35,765 nucleotides of DNA, taken from positions 1 to 35,765 of the forward strand of contig JAHDRA010000116.1 in the NCBI GenBank assembly GCA_018433525.1. Reading direction: 5' to 3'. The DNA is from Paludibacteraceae bacterium (GTDB lineage Bacteria > Bacteroidota > Bacteroidia > Bacteroidales > Paludibacteraceae). How positions within the stretch are numbered: the first letter of the stretch is position 1; every line of letters begins with the position of its first letter. This document shows positions 25,199-33,080 of this stretch, one piece after another. The notes beneath the pieces were generated by a model that saw nothing but the letters and a program-made list of their open reading frames with translations, searched no databases and was not told the DNA's origin. The position numbers and the translations under genes were made by a program.

Positions 25199-26074
25199 TT
25201 AAAGGACATTCAATACTTGTTCCTTCATTTGTTCCAGTTCGTCTTTCATTTTCACCACAATTTTTTGAATTTCACTGTGATTGGCTTTGGCTCCAAGCGT
25301 ATTGATTTCACGACCAATTTCCTGAGCAATAAAACCGAGTTTCTTGCCCGCCGATGGTTCCAGTTTCATGGTTTCAAAGAAATAATTCAGATGGTTTCGC
25401 AAACGAACTTTTTCTTCATTAATATCGAGTTTCTCAATGTAATAAATCAATTCCTGCTCTAAACGATTTTGATCATAATCTACCTTATCAGAAAGTGCTT
25501 GCAGATTGTCTTTGAGTCTGGAACGTATTTTTTCTATTCTTTCCGCTTCGTAAGGCGAAATTTTTTCCAATAAATCGCCAATATTTGTAATTTTTGAGAT
25601 AAAAACGTTTTCCAGAGATTTTCCCTCCTGAATACGGAAAGAAATAACCTGTTCTATCGCTTTGTCAATACTCTTCTTAAGTGCTTGCCATTCATTTTCT
25701 TCCAATTCGATGTTATCGGTTTTCATTACATCCGGCAATCGAAGCAAAATATCAAACCAATTTGTTGGCTCAGGCAATTCAAGATTCTGTGATAAAGATT
25801 TGATTTGCTGCATGTAAGATAAAAAAACAGATGGATTGATTTGATTAGCAACATCTTTGCCTGAGTTATCTATGTAAATAGCCACATCAATTTTTCCGCG
25901 TTCCAATTTTTGAAGAATTTCGGTTCTGATTTCGAGTTCTTTATTTCGGTATGCAGCCGCTATTTTCAAAGAAAGATCCAGTTGTTTGCTGTTGAGTGAT
26001 TTAATTTCAACGACAATTTTTTTCCCTTCATATTCACAGGTAGCTTTGCCGAAACCTGTCATGGATTGTATCAT
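25199..26074 (-). CDS. yicC: YicC/YloC family endoribonuclease
   Basis: A 291-residue YicC-type protein. The N-terminus MIQSMTGFGKATCEYEGKKI and the C-terminal block LGFIAQEIGREINTLGAKAN followed by IVVKMKDELEQMKEQVLNVL are nearly invariant in this family. YicC proteins are nucleases involved in RNA turnover (RyhB decay in E. coli, YloC in Bacillus). The first ATG gives the canonical N-terminus. It is in the conserved run with recN and gmk; gaps of about 63 bp on each side allow co-transcription. Confidence 0.94.
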   Translation of the reverse strand: MIQSMTGFGKATCEYEGKKIVVEIKSLNSKQLDLSLKIAAAYRNKELEIRTEILQKLERGKIDVAIYIDNSGKDVANQINPSVFLSYMQQIKSLSQNLELPEPTNWFDILLRLPDVMKTDNIELEENEWQALKKSIDKAIEQVISFRIQEGKSLENVFISKITNIGDLLEKISPYEAERIEKIRSRLKDNLQALSDKVDYDQNRLEQELIYYIEKLDINEEKVRLRNHLNYFFETMKLEPSAGKKLGFIAQEIGREINTLGAKANHSEIQKIVVKMKDELEQMKEQVLNVL

Positions 26075-26137
26075 AATATTTTGTAAAAAGTGATTTTTGC
26101 AATTGTTTATGTTACCGTAATTCAGATTTCCGGTTTT

Positions 26138-27796
26138 TTATTCGCTTTTAAGCAATTCTTTGGCGTTGCCCAATGCAACTTCCGTAACATTTTCACCGCT
26201 GAGCATTTGCGCAACTTCCCAAATTCGTTCTTCCCTATCGAGCAAGTTGATATGAGTCTGTGTAGTTTTGCCTGAATCGTCTTTAAAAACACGATAATGT
26301 TGGTTCCCTTTGGCAGCAATTTGAGGTAAATGTGTGATAGCAATTACCTGCATGTTTTTACTCATTTCTTTCATAATTTCAGCCATTCGATGAGCAATTT
26401 CGCCGGAAACGCCCGTATCGATTTCGTCAAAAATAATGGTAGGCAAACCGGCTCGATGTGCCATTAAAGATTTGATGGAGAGCATTAAACGTGAAACCTC
26501 ACCTCCCGAAGCGATTTGAGCAACAGGCTGCAACGATTGATTTTTATTGGCCGAAAAAAGAAATTGAACCGTGTCTTTCCCTGTTTCCGAAAATTCGGCA
26601 GCATCCGTAATTTCAACCTTGAACTGAATGTTCGGCATTCCCAAACGTGAAAGCTGCTCTTTCAAAAATTTTTCTATCGGCTCAACGGCATTCAACCGAC
26701 TTTTTGTCAATAATTCGGCTTGTTGATGAACATTTTTATGAGCTTCGGCAATTTTTTTCTTCAAGGCGTCGATTTCTTCATCAAAAGATTCGATGTGCTG
26801 CAATTCTTCTTTTAAATTTTCTTTCAGCGATAATAATTCGGAAATAGAACTCAGTTTAAATTTCTTTTCCAACGTATAAATTTCATTCAATCTTTGGTCG
26901 ACCCATTCCAATCTATCAGGGTGAAAATCAATATTTTCCTCTAAACTTGTTATTTCCTGAGCTATATCTTTCAATTCGATATAAACCGACTCTAAACGTT
27001 TATGCCAATTCTCTCCTTCCGAAATGTAACTTTTTATTCGTCCTACAGCGTCGATAACTTCTTTAAGCAAAACAAGACTTTTTTGTTCATCGGTAAGTAA
27101 AAAAACGGCTTTTTGCAATTCCTGTTTAATTTCTTCCGTGTGGCTCAATGTTTCCAGTTCCATTTCAAGGTCATCTTGCTCGTTTTCCGACAAATGGGCT
27201 TCTTCCAACTGTTGAAACTGAAATTTTAAATAATCGAGCTCAGACAATTGTTTATCGGCAGTTTTCTGCAATTGGGAAAGCTGTGTTTGCAGGTTTTTCC
27301 ATTGACTATAGTATTGTTGATATTGCTTGAGAATCGAAGCATTTTGTGCCATGTTGTCAACCACTTGCAATTGATACTGGTCGTCTGAAAGCAATAAATT
27401 TTCGTGTTGTGAATGTATATCGATCAATTTGGCGCTGAGTTCACGTAAAAGCTGTAAACTTACAGGCGTATCATTGATAAAAGCTCTTGATTTTCCCGAT
27501 GCTGTTATTTCACGACGGATAATGCACTGCTCAGGATGAAAATCCAATTCGTTTATTTCAAAAAAATGTTCCAAACGATAATCCCGAATATCAAATTCGG
27601 CTTCAACTATAGCTTTTTCTTCTCCTTCCTTGATAAAACGACTTTCAGCCCGCTGTCCGAGTATTAACGAAAGCGCACCGATTATGATGGATTTTCCAGC
27701 ACCGGTTTCGCCTGTAATAACTGAAAAGCCGGAATTAAAACCGATATTAATTTCGGAAATCAATGCGTAATTGCTGATATGAAGCGTCTTAAGCAT
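26138..27796 (-). CDS. recN: DNA repair protein RecN
   Basis: A 552-residue SMC-like protein for double-strand break repair. The N-terminal head has LHISNYALISEINIGF and Walker A GETGAGKS (residues 30-37); the middle (about 150-380) is a long coiled coil rich in Glu, Lys and Gln; the C-terminal head has the ABC signature IASGGEVSRLML and Walker B TIIFDEIDTGVSGEIA, followed by VIAITHLPQIAAKGNQHY. All motifs are present and the length is normal. It follows the DUF4835 gene by 26 bp. Confidence 0.96.
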   Translation of the reverse strand: MLKTLHISNYALISEINIGFNSGFSVITGETGAGKSIIIGALSLILGQRAESRFIKEGEEKAIVEAEFDIRDYRLEHFFEINELDFHPEQCIIRREITASGKSRAFINDTPVSLQLLRELSAKLIDIHSQHENLLLSDDQYQLQVVDNMAQNASILKQYQQYYSQWKNLQTQLSQLQKTADKQLSELDYLKFQFQQLEEAHLSENEQDDLEMELETLSHTEEIKQELQKAVFLLTDEQKSLVLLKEVIDAVGRIKSYISEGENWHKRLESVYIELKDIAQEITSLEENIDFHPDRLEWVDQRLNEIYTLEKKFKLSSISELLSLKENLKEELQHIESFDEEIDALKKKIAEAHKNVHQQAELLTKSRLNAVEPIEKFLKEQLSRLGMPNIQFKVEITDAAEFSETGKDTVQFLFSANKNQSLQPVAQIASGGEVSRLMLSIKSLMAHRAGLPTIIFDEIDTGVSGEIAHRMAEIMKEMSKNMQVIAITHLPQIAAKGNQHYRVFKDDSGKTTQTHINLLDREERIWEVAQMLSGENVTEVALGNAKELLKSE

Positions 27797-27822
27797 AAAT
27801 ATGTGGTAGTCAGAAAAAGTAT

Positions 27823-28725
27823 TTATTTTTTATTTAAAATTTGTTCGTATTTTTGTGTCTGTGTGGGGTTTACATCCGACAGAATTTCTACGACCAATGC
27901 TTTTTCCCTGTCCGTTCCTTTAGAAAATATATTGATCAATTCATCCGTTTTGGCATCCAAAAATGTAGAAATTATTACTGCCGATGGGCGGGCACGATTG
28001 GCTTCGCGCAACACGGAAATTCCTTGAGCAATTCGGGCACGGGCATTAACTGGATTATTGGCCATTTCGTCCAATCCCAGACGATGATATTCGTAGAAAT
28101 AATTCCGAAAATTTTTGAAAGCTTCATCAGTCAAATTATTTGCCAAAGCATAACGATTTCGGCTGCTTTCAAAAGCTCGCCATCCGGGTAAATTACTTCC
28201 CTGAGCAGAATTAACTATATTTTCGGCGGCTTGAAAAAATGGTGTGCCTCCCAACCTTGAAAAAGAATCCATGTCGTAGCCGATAATGATATAGGCATAA
28301 TAAGCCAATACCGCAGTGAGATTGGAGCTGATGGATGCCTCGTTCCATTCCAACGGCTCAAACTCCTTGTATGAGAACGTAAAATCGTTGTCTTTGAAAT
28401 TGAAAAGAGTTGTGTTGTAATTCGAATTGTAAACCGGCCGACGCGACTGTACCTGAATTTCAGCAGTAAAATTATCTCCATCAACCGATTTTACAATGAT
28501 ATTCATTGAACATTCAATTCGTTCGTTGGTTAAAAAAGTCATTTCCGTCCACTTGCGGTTGTTCACAAATTCGGAAACCGATTTCTGCAAAGTGTTGAAA
28601 ACAGATTTATTTGTTCCTTGCACCTGATCGGAATTAATGCTAATATTGCAGTTTAATTCCTGAGAATAAGCATGAAAGGAAAAACAAAATGATAAGAAAA
28701 TCAGAATAGCAAACTTTTTTTTCAT
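27823..28725 (-). CDS. porD: DUF4835 family exported protein (PorD-like)
   Basis: A 300-residue exported protein of the Bacteroidota-specific DUF4835 family. It has a signal peptide (MKKKFAILIFLSFCFSFHAY, cleavage likely after YSQ), and family features ELNCNISINSDQVQGTN, RRPVYNSNYNTTLFNFKDND and YDMDSFSRLGGTPFFQAAE. I recall the family being annotated as type IX secretion protein PorD, but the mechanism is unclear and the symbol should be treated as tentative. The start overlaps the coaBC stop by four bases (ATGA), and recN follows at 26 bp. This order (coaBC, DUF4835, recN) is conserved in the phylum. Confidence 0.85.
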   Translation of the reverse strand: MKKKFAILIFLSFCFSFHAYSQELNCNISINSDQVQGTNKSVFNTLQKSVSEFVNNRKWTEMTFLTNERIECSMNIIVKSVDGDNFTAEIQVQSRRPVYNSNYNTTLFNFKDNDFTFSYKEFEPLEWNEASISSNLTAVLAYYAYIIIGYDMDSFSRLGGTPFFQAAENIVNSAQGSNLPGWRAFESSRNRYALANNLTDEAFKNFRNYFYEYHRLGLDEMANNPVNARARIAQGISVLREANRARPSAVIISTFLDAKTDELINIFSKGTDREKALVVEILSDVNPTQTQKYEQILNKK

Positions 28726-29921
28726 CGATTCAAAATTTTAACCAACTCATTAACTATATCTTCCGCCACTTCTTTTTTTGGCTTTAAATCAAAGGAAACG
28801 CTTTTGCCGGTATTATGCAAAATGGTAATTTTATTGGTATCGTAGCCAAATCCGGCTTTTTCGTCACGAAGAGAATTAAGAACAATAAAATCCAAATTTT
28901 TATTTTTCAACTTCAATTGTGCATTTTCAATTTCATTGGAAGTTTCGAGAGCAAAACCTACTAAAAATTGTTTTTCGGTTTTTATTTTGCCGAGTGTAGC
29001 AGCAATATCCGGAGTTGGTTTTAGTTCTATGGTCAACCGATCGCCCTTACGTTTTATCTTGTCTTCGGCAATAGCCACCGGTGTAAAATCTGCTACTGCA
29101 GCACTTAATATGGTACCATCCATTTCGGGAAACTTTTCCGTAACAGCGTCGAACATTTCCTGAGCGGATGAAACTTTAATGAGTTGAATATTTTTATGTT
29201 GCAAACTTAATTGAACAGGCCCTGCAATCAGACAAACATCAGCTCCATGAGCAGCACATGATTCAGCCAACGCAAAACCCATTTTTCCGGATGAGAAATT
29301 TCCAATAAAACGAACCGGATCTATTTTTTCATAGGTAGGACCGGCAGTAATCAGAATTTTTTTCCCCGCAAGTTGTTTGGGTGTAAAATAATCGTCAAGA
29401 AAATGAACAATATTTTCGGGTTCTTCCATTCTCCCCTTCCCTTCCAAACCACTTGCCAATTCACCAAATGAAGGTTCTATAACGAGGTTTCCATACGAAC
29501 GAAGAATTTGCAAGTTGCGCTGTGTAGCAGGATGAGCAAACATATCCAAATCCATTGCTGGAGCTAAAAAAACAGGACACTTGGCCGAAAGATAAGTAGT
29601 CAAAAGCAAATTATCAGCAATGCCGGCTGCCATTTTAGCCAATGAATTGGCTGTTGCCGGTGCAATTAAATATGCATCAGCCCACAAGCCCAAATCCACA
29701 TGGCTGTTCCATTGACCATTTGTTGGATCGAAAAAATCGGTCAATACCGGATTTTTGGAAAGTGCAGCAAGTGTCAAGGGTGTAATAAATTCTTTTGCCG
29801 AAGCCGACATAACCACTTTTACTTCAGCTCCCTGCTTCAACAGTAAACGGACTATCGTGGCAGACTTATAAGCAGCAATTCCACCCGTAATGCCCAAAAT
29901 GATTTTTTTATCCTGCAGCAT
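28722..29921 (-). CDS. coaBC: Bifunctional phosphopantothenoylcysteine decarboxylase/synthetase
   Basis: A 399-residue CoaBC (Dfp). The N-terminal CoaC half (about 1-180) is an FMN decarboxylase: GITGGIAAYKSA, APATANSLAKMAAGIADNLL and the APAMDLDMF motif (PAMN in E. coli; Asp here). The C-terminal CoaB half (from about 185) ligates cysteine to phosphopantothenate: ITAGPTYEKIDPVRFIGNFS and GKMGFALAES. It makes 4'-phosphopantetheine for coenzyme A. It is the first gene of the six-gene minus-strand run and overlaps the DUF4835 gene. Confidence 0.96.
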   Translation of the reverse strand: MLQDKKIILGITGGIAAYKSATIVRLLLKQGAEVKVVMSASAKEFITPLTLAALSKNPVLTDFFDPTNGQWNSHVDLGLWADAYLIAPATANSLAKMAAGIADNLLLTTYLSAKCPVFLAPAMDLDMFAHPATQRNLQILRSYGNLVIEPSFGELASGLEGKGRMEEPENIVHFLDDYFTPKQLAGKKILITAGPTYEKIDPVRFIGNFSSGKMGFALAESCAAHGADVCLIAGPVQLSLQHKNIQLIKVSSAQEMFDAVTEKFPEMDGTILSAAVADFTPVAIAEDKIKRKGDRLTIELKPTPDIAATLGKIKTEKQFLVGFALETSNEIENAQLKLKNKNLDFIVLNSLRDEKAGFGYDTNKITILHNTGKSVSFDLKPKKEVAEDIVNELVKILNR

Positions 29922-29953
29922 ATCAACCTTTATTATGGATGAATTATATCCTG

Positions 29954-29961
29954 CAAATTTA
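29954..29961 (-). promoter_or_regulatory. Putative -7 box for the coaBC operon
   Basis: The minus strand reads TAAATTTG, an exact TAnnTTTG, 33 bp upstream of the coaBC start. No -33 element is visible at the usual spacing. Confidence 0.4.
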
Positions 29962-30172
29962 CAAGATAATTTTCAATTTTCCTGTAATACTTCAAAAAAC
30001 ATAATACTGATAGTGTTACCCACTTTTTATTCATTTAATATTCTTTTATGTTTTGAGTAATTATTTAGATTTTTCCTGCATAAATATACCTGTTTAATCG
30101 AATAATTGTTAAATAATGGCATTAATAAGGATATTTATTAGTTATTTATTCGTGATTTTGGAATAAATTTCG

Positions 30173-30180
30173 TATATTTG
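30173..30180 (+). promoter_or_regulatory. Putative argR -7 promoter box
   Basis: TATATTTG is an exact TAnnTTTG. The -33 region is poor. If used, transcription starts near 30187 and leaves a 5' leader of about 208 nt before argR, unusually long for this region. Confidence 0.4.
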
Positions 30181-30251
30181 CAAAATATTCTTATAAATAT
30201 ACTAAAAATATTTGAGTAGAGAATCAGTTTGGTTTCATATAAGACATTCGT

Positions 30252-30356
30252 TTTCATCAGAATATAATTTATTTTTTAAAGGTCTGATGGAACCCACATG
30301 TCTGAATATTATATTCATTTGTGTTTGTGTATGAAATACATGTGGGTTTCATCAGA
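30252..30356 (+). promoter_or_regulatory. argR leader with two mutually exclusive stems
   Basis: TTTCATCAGA occurs at 30252-30261 and again at 30347-30356, with the complementary TCTGATGGAA at 30283-30292. The middle copy can pair with the first (10 bp, one G-U) or be part of a 19-bp stem with the last: TCTGATGGAACCCACATGT (30283-30301) against 30338-30356, with one G-U pair and a 36-nt loop. The two pairings exclude each other. A 21-codon ORF (30298-30363) crosses the long stem. No U-tract follows, so this is not a simple terminator; control of translation or a DNA operator array are the options. Confidence 0.55.
30303..30317. promoter_or_regulatory. ARG-box-like palindrome (candidate ArgR operator)
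   Basis: TGAATATTATATTCA is a perfect 7+1+7 palindrome. It resembles the ArgR box known from enterobacteria (TGAAT, four A/T, ATTCA), with one extra central base. It lies in the loop of the long inverted repeat, 78 bp before the argR ATG, where autoregulation would be expected. Confidence 0.5.
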
Positions 30357-30394
30357 AAAGTAATTACAAACAAATACTTATATATTAAAATTTT

Positions 30395-30877
30395 ATGAAA
30401 AACAAACGAAACCGCTTAAAAATTATTTCCGACATTCTTCGTTCAAATGTGGTTGGCAGCCAGGAAGAATTGTTGAAATTACTGAAGGAACAGCAGTGCG
30501 AAATTACGCAAGCAACTCTGTCGCGCGACCTGAAAGTGTTGAAAGTGGCCAAAACTCCGCTTTCCAATGGGACATACAAATACGTGTTGCCTTCGTACAA
30601 CAAGCCCCTGCCACCACCTTCGGCCAATACGCTGAATGGTTCGTTGGCCAATGGAGTGATTCTAAGTTTGGAATTTTCGCAGCAACTGGCCGTGTTGAAG
30701 ACGAAACCGGGATATGCCAGCGCGATAGCTTGGGATATTGACAACAAAGCATCGGATTACATTTTGGGAACCATAGCCGGCGACGATACCATTTTGGTAG
30801 TGCCGCGTGAAGGAGTGGAGCGGGAAGTAGTCGTAGAGATTATGAACGATATTTTTGGCGAGCCAAAAGCAGTTTGA
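30395..30877 (+). CDS. argR: Arginine repressor
   Basis: A 160-residue ArgR. The N-terminal winged helix-turn-helix (residues 1-65) contains QEELLKLLKEQQCEITQATL and SRDLKVLKVAK, matching the family's ATxSRDL recognition helix. The C-terminal hexamerisation and arginine-binding domain ends with GTIAGDDTILVVPREG, the family's GTIAGDDT-IL signature. With arginine it represses arginine biosynthesis. A proline-rich linker (KPLPPPSANTLNG) is visible. It is the first gene before the GNAT gene and argG, and a palindrome resembling its operator lies in its own leader. Confidence 0.96.
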   Translation: MKNKRNRLKIISDILRSNVVGSQEELLKLLKEQQCEITQATLSRDLKVLKVAKTPLSNGTYKYVLPSYNKPLPPPSANTLNGSLANGVILSLEFSQQLAVLKTKPGYASAIAWDIDNKASDYILGTIAGDDTILVVPREGVEREVVVEIMNDIFGEPKAV

Positions 30878-30947
30878 TTTTTTTGATAGATGAAATTCGT
30901 AGATAAAAATTTATAAATGAAGAAGATAGGAGGAATCCAAAAAAATT

Positions 30948-31544
30948 ATGGAAAATAACTTTAGCATGGATGAGATTACCGTTCAGGTTGCCGATGAAAG
31001 TTACATCAAATATGTGGATACCATATTGAAAACCATCGAAGAAGCAGCAAAAATCAGAGGAACAGGCATTGCACGTCGTTCGCCCGAATATATTGAGCAA
31101 AAAATGAAGGAAGGAAAAGCCATTATTGCTCTTCATGGAGAAGAGTTTGCCGGTTTTTGCTACATTGAAACTTGGAGCGACAAAAAATTTGTAGCCAATT
31201 CCGGTTTGATTGTGGTAGAAAAATTCAGAGGACATGGATTGGCCAAAAGAATTAAGCAGAAAGCTTTTGAACTTTCGCGCGAACGTTATCCTGACGCCAA
31301 GATTTTTGGTCTTACTACAGGATTGGCTGTGATGAAAATAAATTCCGAATTGGGTTACAAACCGGTAACTTTCTCTGAACTTACCAATGATGAAGCTTTT
31401 TGGGCCGGGTGCCAAAGTTGTGTAAACTATGATATTCTGCAACGAACCGGACGAAAATATTGCCTTTGTACCGGCATGTTGTTTGACCCTGCTGCTGAAC
31501 AAAAAAAATCTTCGACCCCGACATCGGAAAAAGAAGAAAAATAA
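30948..31544 (+). CDS. GNAT-family acyltransferase, candidate glutamate N-acyltransferase
   Basis: A 198-residue GNAT protein. The acyl-CoA pyrophosphate loop is EKFRGHGLAKR (residues 91-101). After the GNAT fold comes a cysteine pattern, C155-x2-C158 and C172-x-C174 (FWAGCQSCVNYDIL, KYCLCTGM), which could bind a metal, and a polar tail. It stands between argR and argG, as in other Bacteroidota, where a gene in this position has been proposed to do the first step of arginine synthesis (acylation of glutamate, with succinyl-CoA in Bacteroides). The acyl donor here is unknown. Spacing is 70 bp after argR and 94 bp before argG. Confidence 0.85.
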   Translation: MENNFSMDEITVQVADESYIKYVDTILKTIEEAAKIRGTGIARRSPEYIEQKMKEGKAIIALHGEEFAGFCYIETWSDKKFVANSGLIVVEKFRGHGLAKRIKQKAFELSRERYPDAKIFGLTTGLAVMKINSELGYKPVTFSELTNDEAFWAGCQSCVNYDILQRTGRKYCLCTGMLFDPAAEQKKSSTPTSEKEEK

Positions 31545-31545
31545 T

Positions 31546-31570
31546 CCCTTTTAAAATCGAATTAAATGGG
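31546..31570 (+). repeat. Imperfect hairpin in the argG leader
   Basis: CCCTTTTAA (31546-31554) pairs with TTAAATGGG (31562-31570), eight of nine positions, around a 7-nt loop. It is followed by further TTTTAAATC-like sequence before argG. The role is unknown. Confidence 0.35.
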
Positions 31571-31638
31571 TTTTAAATCCCGTTTAAAAAAGAAAAAAAT
31601 CAGAAAATCAATAGAAAAATAAGATATTCAAAAAAAAA

Positions 31639-32838
31639 ATGAAAGAAAAAGTTGTTTTAGCCTTTAGTGGTGGATTGGATACTTCGTTTTGCGTAAAGTA
31701 TCTTTCGGAAGAAAAAGGATTTGATGTATATACCGCTGTTGCCAATACAGGGGGATTTAGTGATGCCGATTTGCAAAACATCGAGAAGAGAGCTTATCAA
31801 CTGGGAGCAGTGAAACATGTGGTGCTCGATGTAACAAAAGATTATTACGAAAAATGTATTCGATACATGGTTTTCGGCAATGTGTTAAGAAATGGTACGT
31901 ATCCAATTTCTGTGAGTTCGGAGCGTACTTTTCAGGCCATAGCCATAATTAATTATGCCAAAGAAATTGGAGCCGATTACGTGGCACATGGCAGTACAGG
32001 AGCCGGCAACGATCAGGTTCGTTTCGATTTGACTTTCAGTGTGCTGGCACCGGAAATAAAAATTCTGACACCTATTCGTGATCTTGCCTTGAGCCGCGAA
32101 TACGAAATCAATTATTTAAGACAACACGGATTTGAAGCCGATTTCAAAAAAATGGAATATTCCATCAACAAAGGATTGTGGGGCACAAGCATTGGCGGAA
32201 AGGAGACTCTGAAATCGGATCAAACGCTGCCGGAAGAAGCTTATCCGAGCAAAGTGGAAAAACAGGGCGAAGAAATTCTCACCATCGAATTTGAAGAGGG
32301 AGAAATTTGCGGAGTGAATGGCCAAAAAAATCCCGATAAAATTGCATTGATCAATCTGGTTGAAAAAATTGGTTCTCAATACGGCATTGGTCGCGATATG
32401 CATGTGGGCGATACCATTATCGGCATCAAAGGACGGGTAGCTTTTGAAGCTGCAGCACCCATGCTTATTATCAATGCTCATAAATTGCTCGAAAAACATG
32501 TGTTGACCAAATGGCAGCAATACTGGAAAGAGCAGTTGGGAAACTGGTACGGCATGTTTTTACACGAAGCCCAATATCTCGAACCGGTCATGCGCAACAT
32601 TGAAAAATTTCTTGAAAGTTCACAGCAAAACGTTACGGGAACCGTTATTTTGAAACTTCGGCCTTATTGCTTTACTTTGGTAGGCGTTGACAGTCCTTTC
32701 GACATGATGAAAACCGATATGGGAGAATATGGCGAAGTGAATAAAGGCTGGACAGCCGACGATGTAAAGGGGTTTACCAAAATACTTTCCAATCAGTTGA
32801 AAATCTATTACACGTTGCAGAACAAAAATCAGCAGTAA
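31639..32838 (+). CDS. argG: Argininosuccinate synthase
   Basis: A 399-residue ArgG, which condenses citrulline and aspartate using ATP. The N-terminal ATP pyrophosphatase loop is AFSGGLDTSFCVKYL (residues 8-22). AHGSTGAGNDQVRFDLTF and KGLWGTSIGGKE are family motifs for ATP, aspartate and citrulline binding, and VGDTIIGIKGRVAFEAAAP is conserved in the C-terminal domain. The length is normal. It is the last gene of the argR-GNAT-argG set; a strong terminator follows. The genes argC and argD, often next in related species, are absent here. Confidence 0.96.
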   Translation: MKEKVVLAFSGGLDTSFCVKYLSEEKGFDVYTAVANTGGFSDADLQNIEKRAYQLGAVKHVVLDVTKDYYEKCIRYMVFGNVLRNGTYPISVSSERTFQAIAIINYAKEIGADYVAHGSTGAGNDQVRFDLTFSVLAPEIKILTPIRDLALSREYEINYLRQHGFEADFKKMEYSINKGLWGTSIGGKETLKSDQTLPEEAYPSKVEKQGEEILTIEFEEGEICGVNGQKNPDKIALINLVEKIGSQYGIGRDMHVGDTIIGIKGRVAFEAAAPMLIINAHKLLEKHVLTKWQQYWKEQLGNWYGMFLHEAQYLEPVMRNIEKFLESSQQNVTGTVILKLRPYCFTLVGVDSPFDMMKTDMGEYGEVNKGWTADDVKGFTKILSNQLKIYYTLQNKNQQ

Positions 32839-32867
32839 GTTTTTATTACCAGAATTAAAATTTTTTT

Positions 32868-32904
32868 AACCTCTGTCGGGATCTACTTCGACAGAGGTTT
32901 TTTT
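32868..32904 (+). terminator. Rho-independent terminator of argG
   Basis: AACCTCTGTCG (32868-32878) pairs perfectly with CGACAGAGGTT (32889-32899) around a 10-nt loop, and Ts continue to 32904. It lies 30 bp after the argG stop. Confidence 0.92.
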
Positions 32905-32988
32905 ATTGGTAAGTTTAAGACAAAAAAATATTTTTTGTTTTTAGTATAAAAAAATCGACAAATTCATACATATTTTATTTTTTATTAT

Positions 32989-32996
32989 TATTTTTG
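32989..32996 (+). promoter_or_regulatory. Putative -7 box for the sigma factor gene
   Basis: TATTTTTG is an exact TAnnTTTG, 84 bp upstream of the ATG at 33081. No TTTG is present at the -33 distance, which could mean that another sigma factor reads this promoter. Confidence 0.35.
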
Positions 32997-33080
32997 CTCG
33001 TTAAGAAGCGTAATTGTGAAAAACTGTTTTGTTCATTTTTCACTCAGAGTTTATCCAAATAGTTATATAATTCCAATACT

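Larger units (their letters stand above)
29922..30394. other. Intergenic region with the argR leader
   Basis: A 473-bp gap between the divergent coaBC and argR genes. It holds the putative -7 boxes of both, a run of AT-rich sequence (29990-30170) with nothing recognisable, and then a roughly 200-bp leader with a large inverted repeat before argR. No tRNA or known riboswitch was recognised. Confidence 0.6.

Noticed and set aside
30252..30363. Classical arginine attenuator with a leader peptide before argR
   Set aside because: The short ORFs in the leader have no arginine codons, and no U-tract follows the long stem.
30840..31502. 220-codon minus-strand ORF opposite the GNAT gene
   Set aside because: It is antisense to a clear GNAT coding sequence and reads like a reverse complement of it, with no domain of its own.
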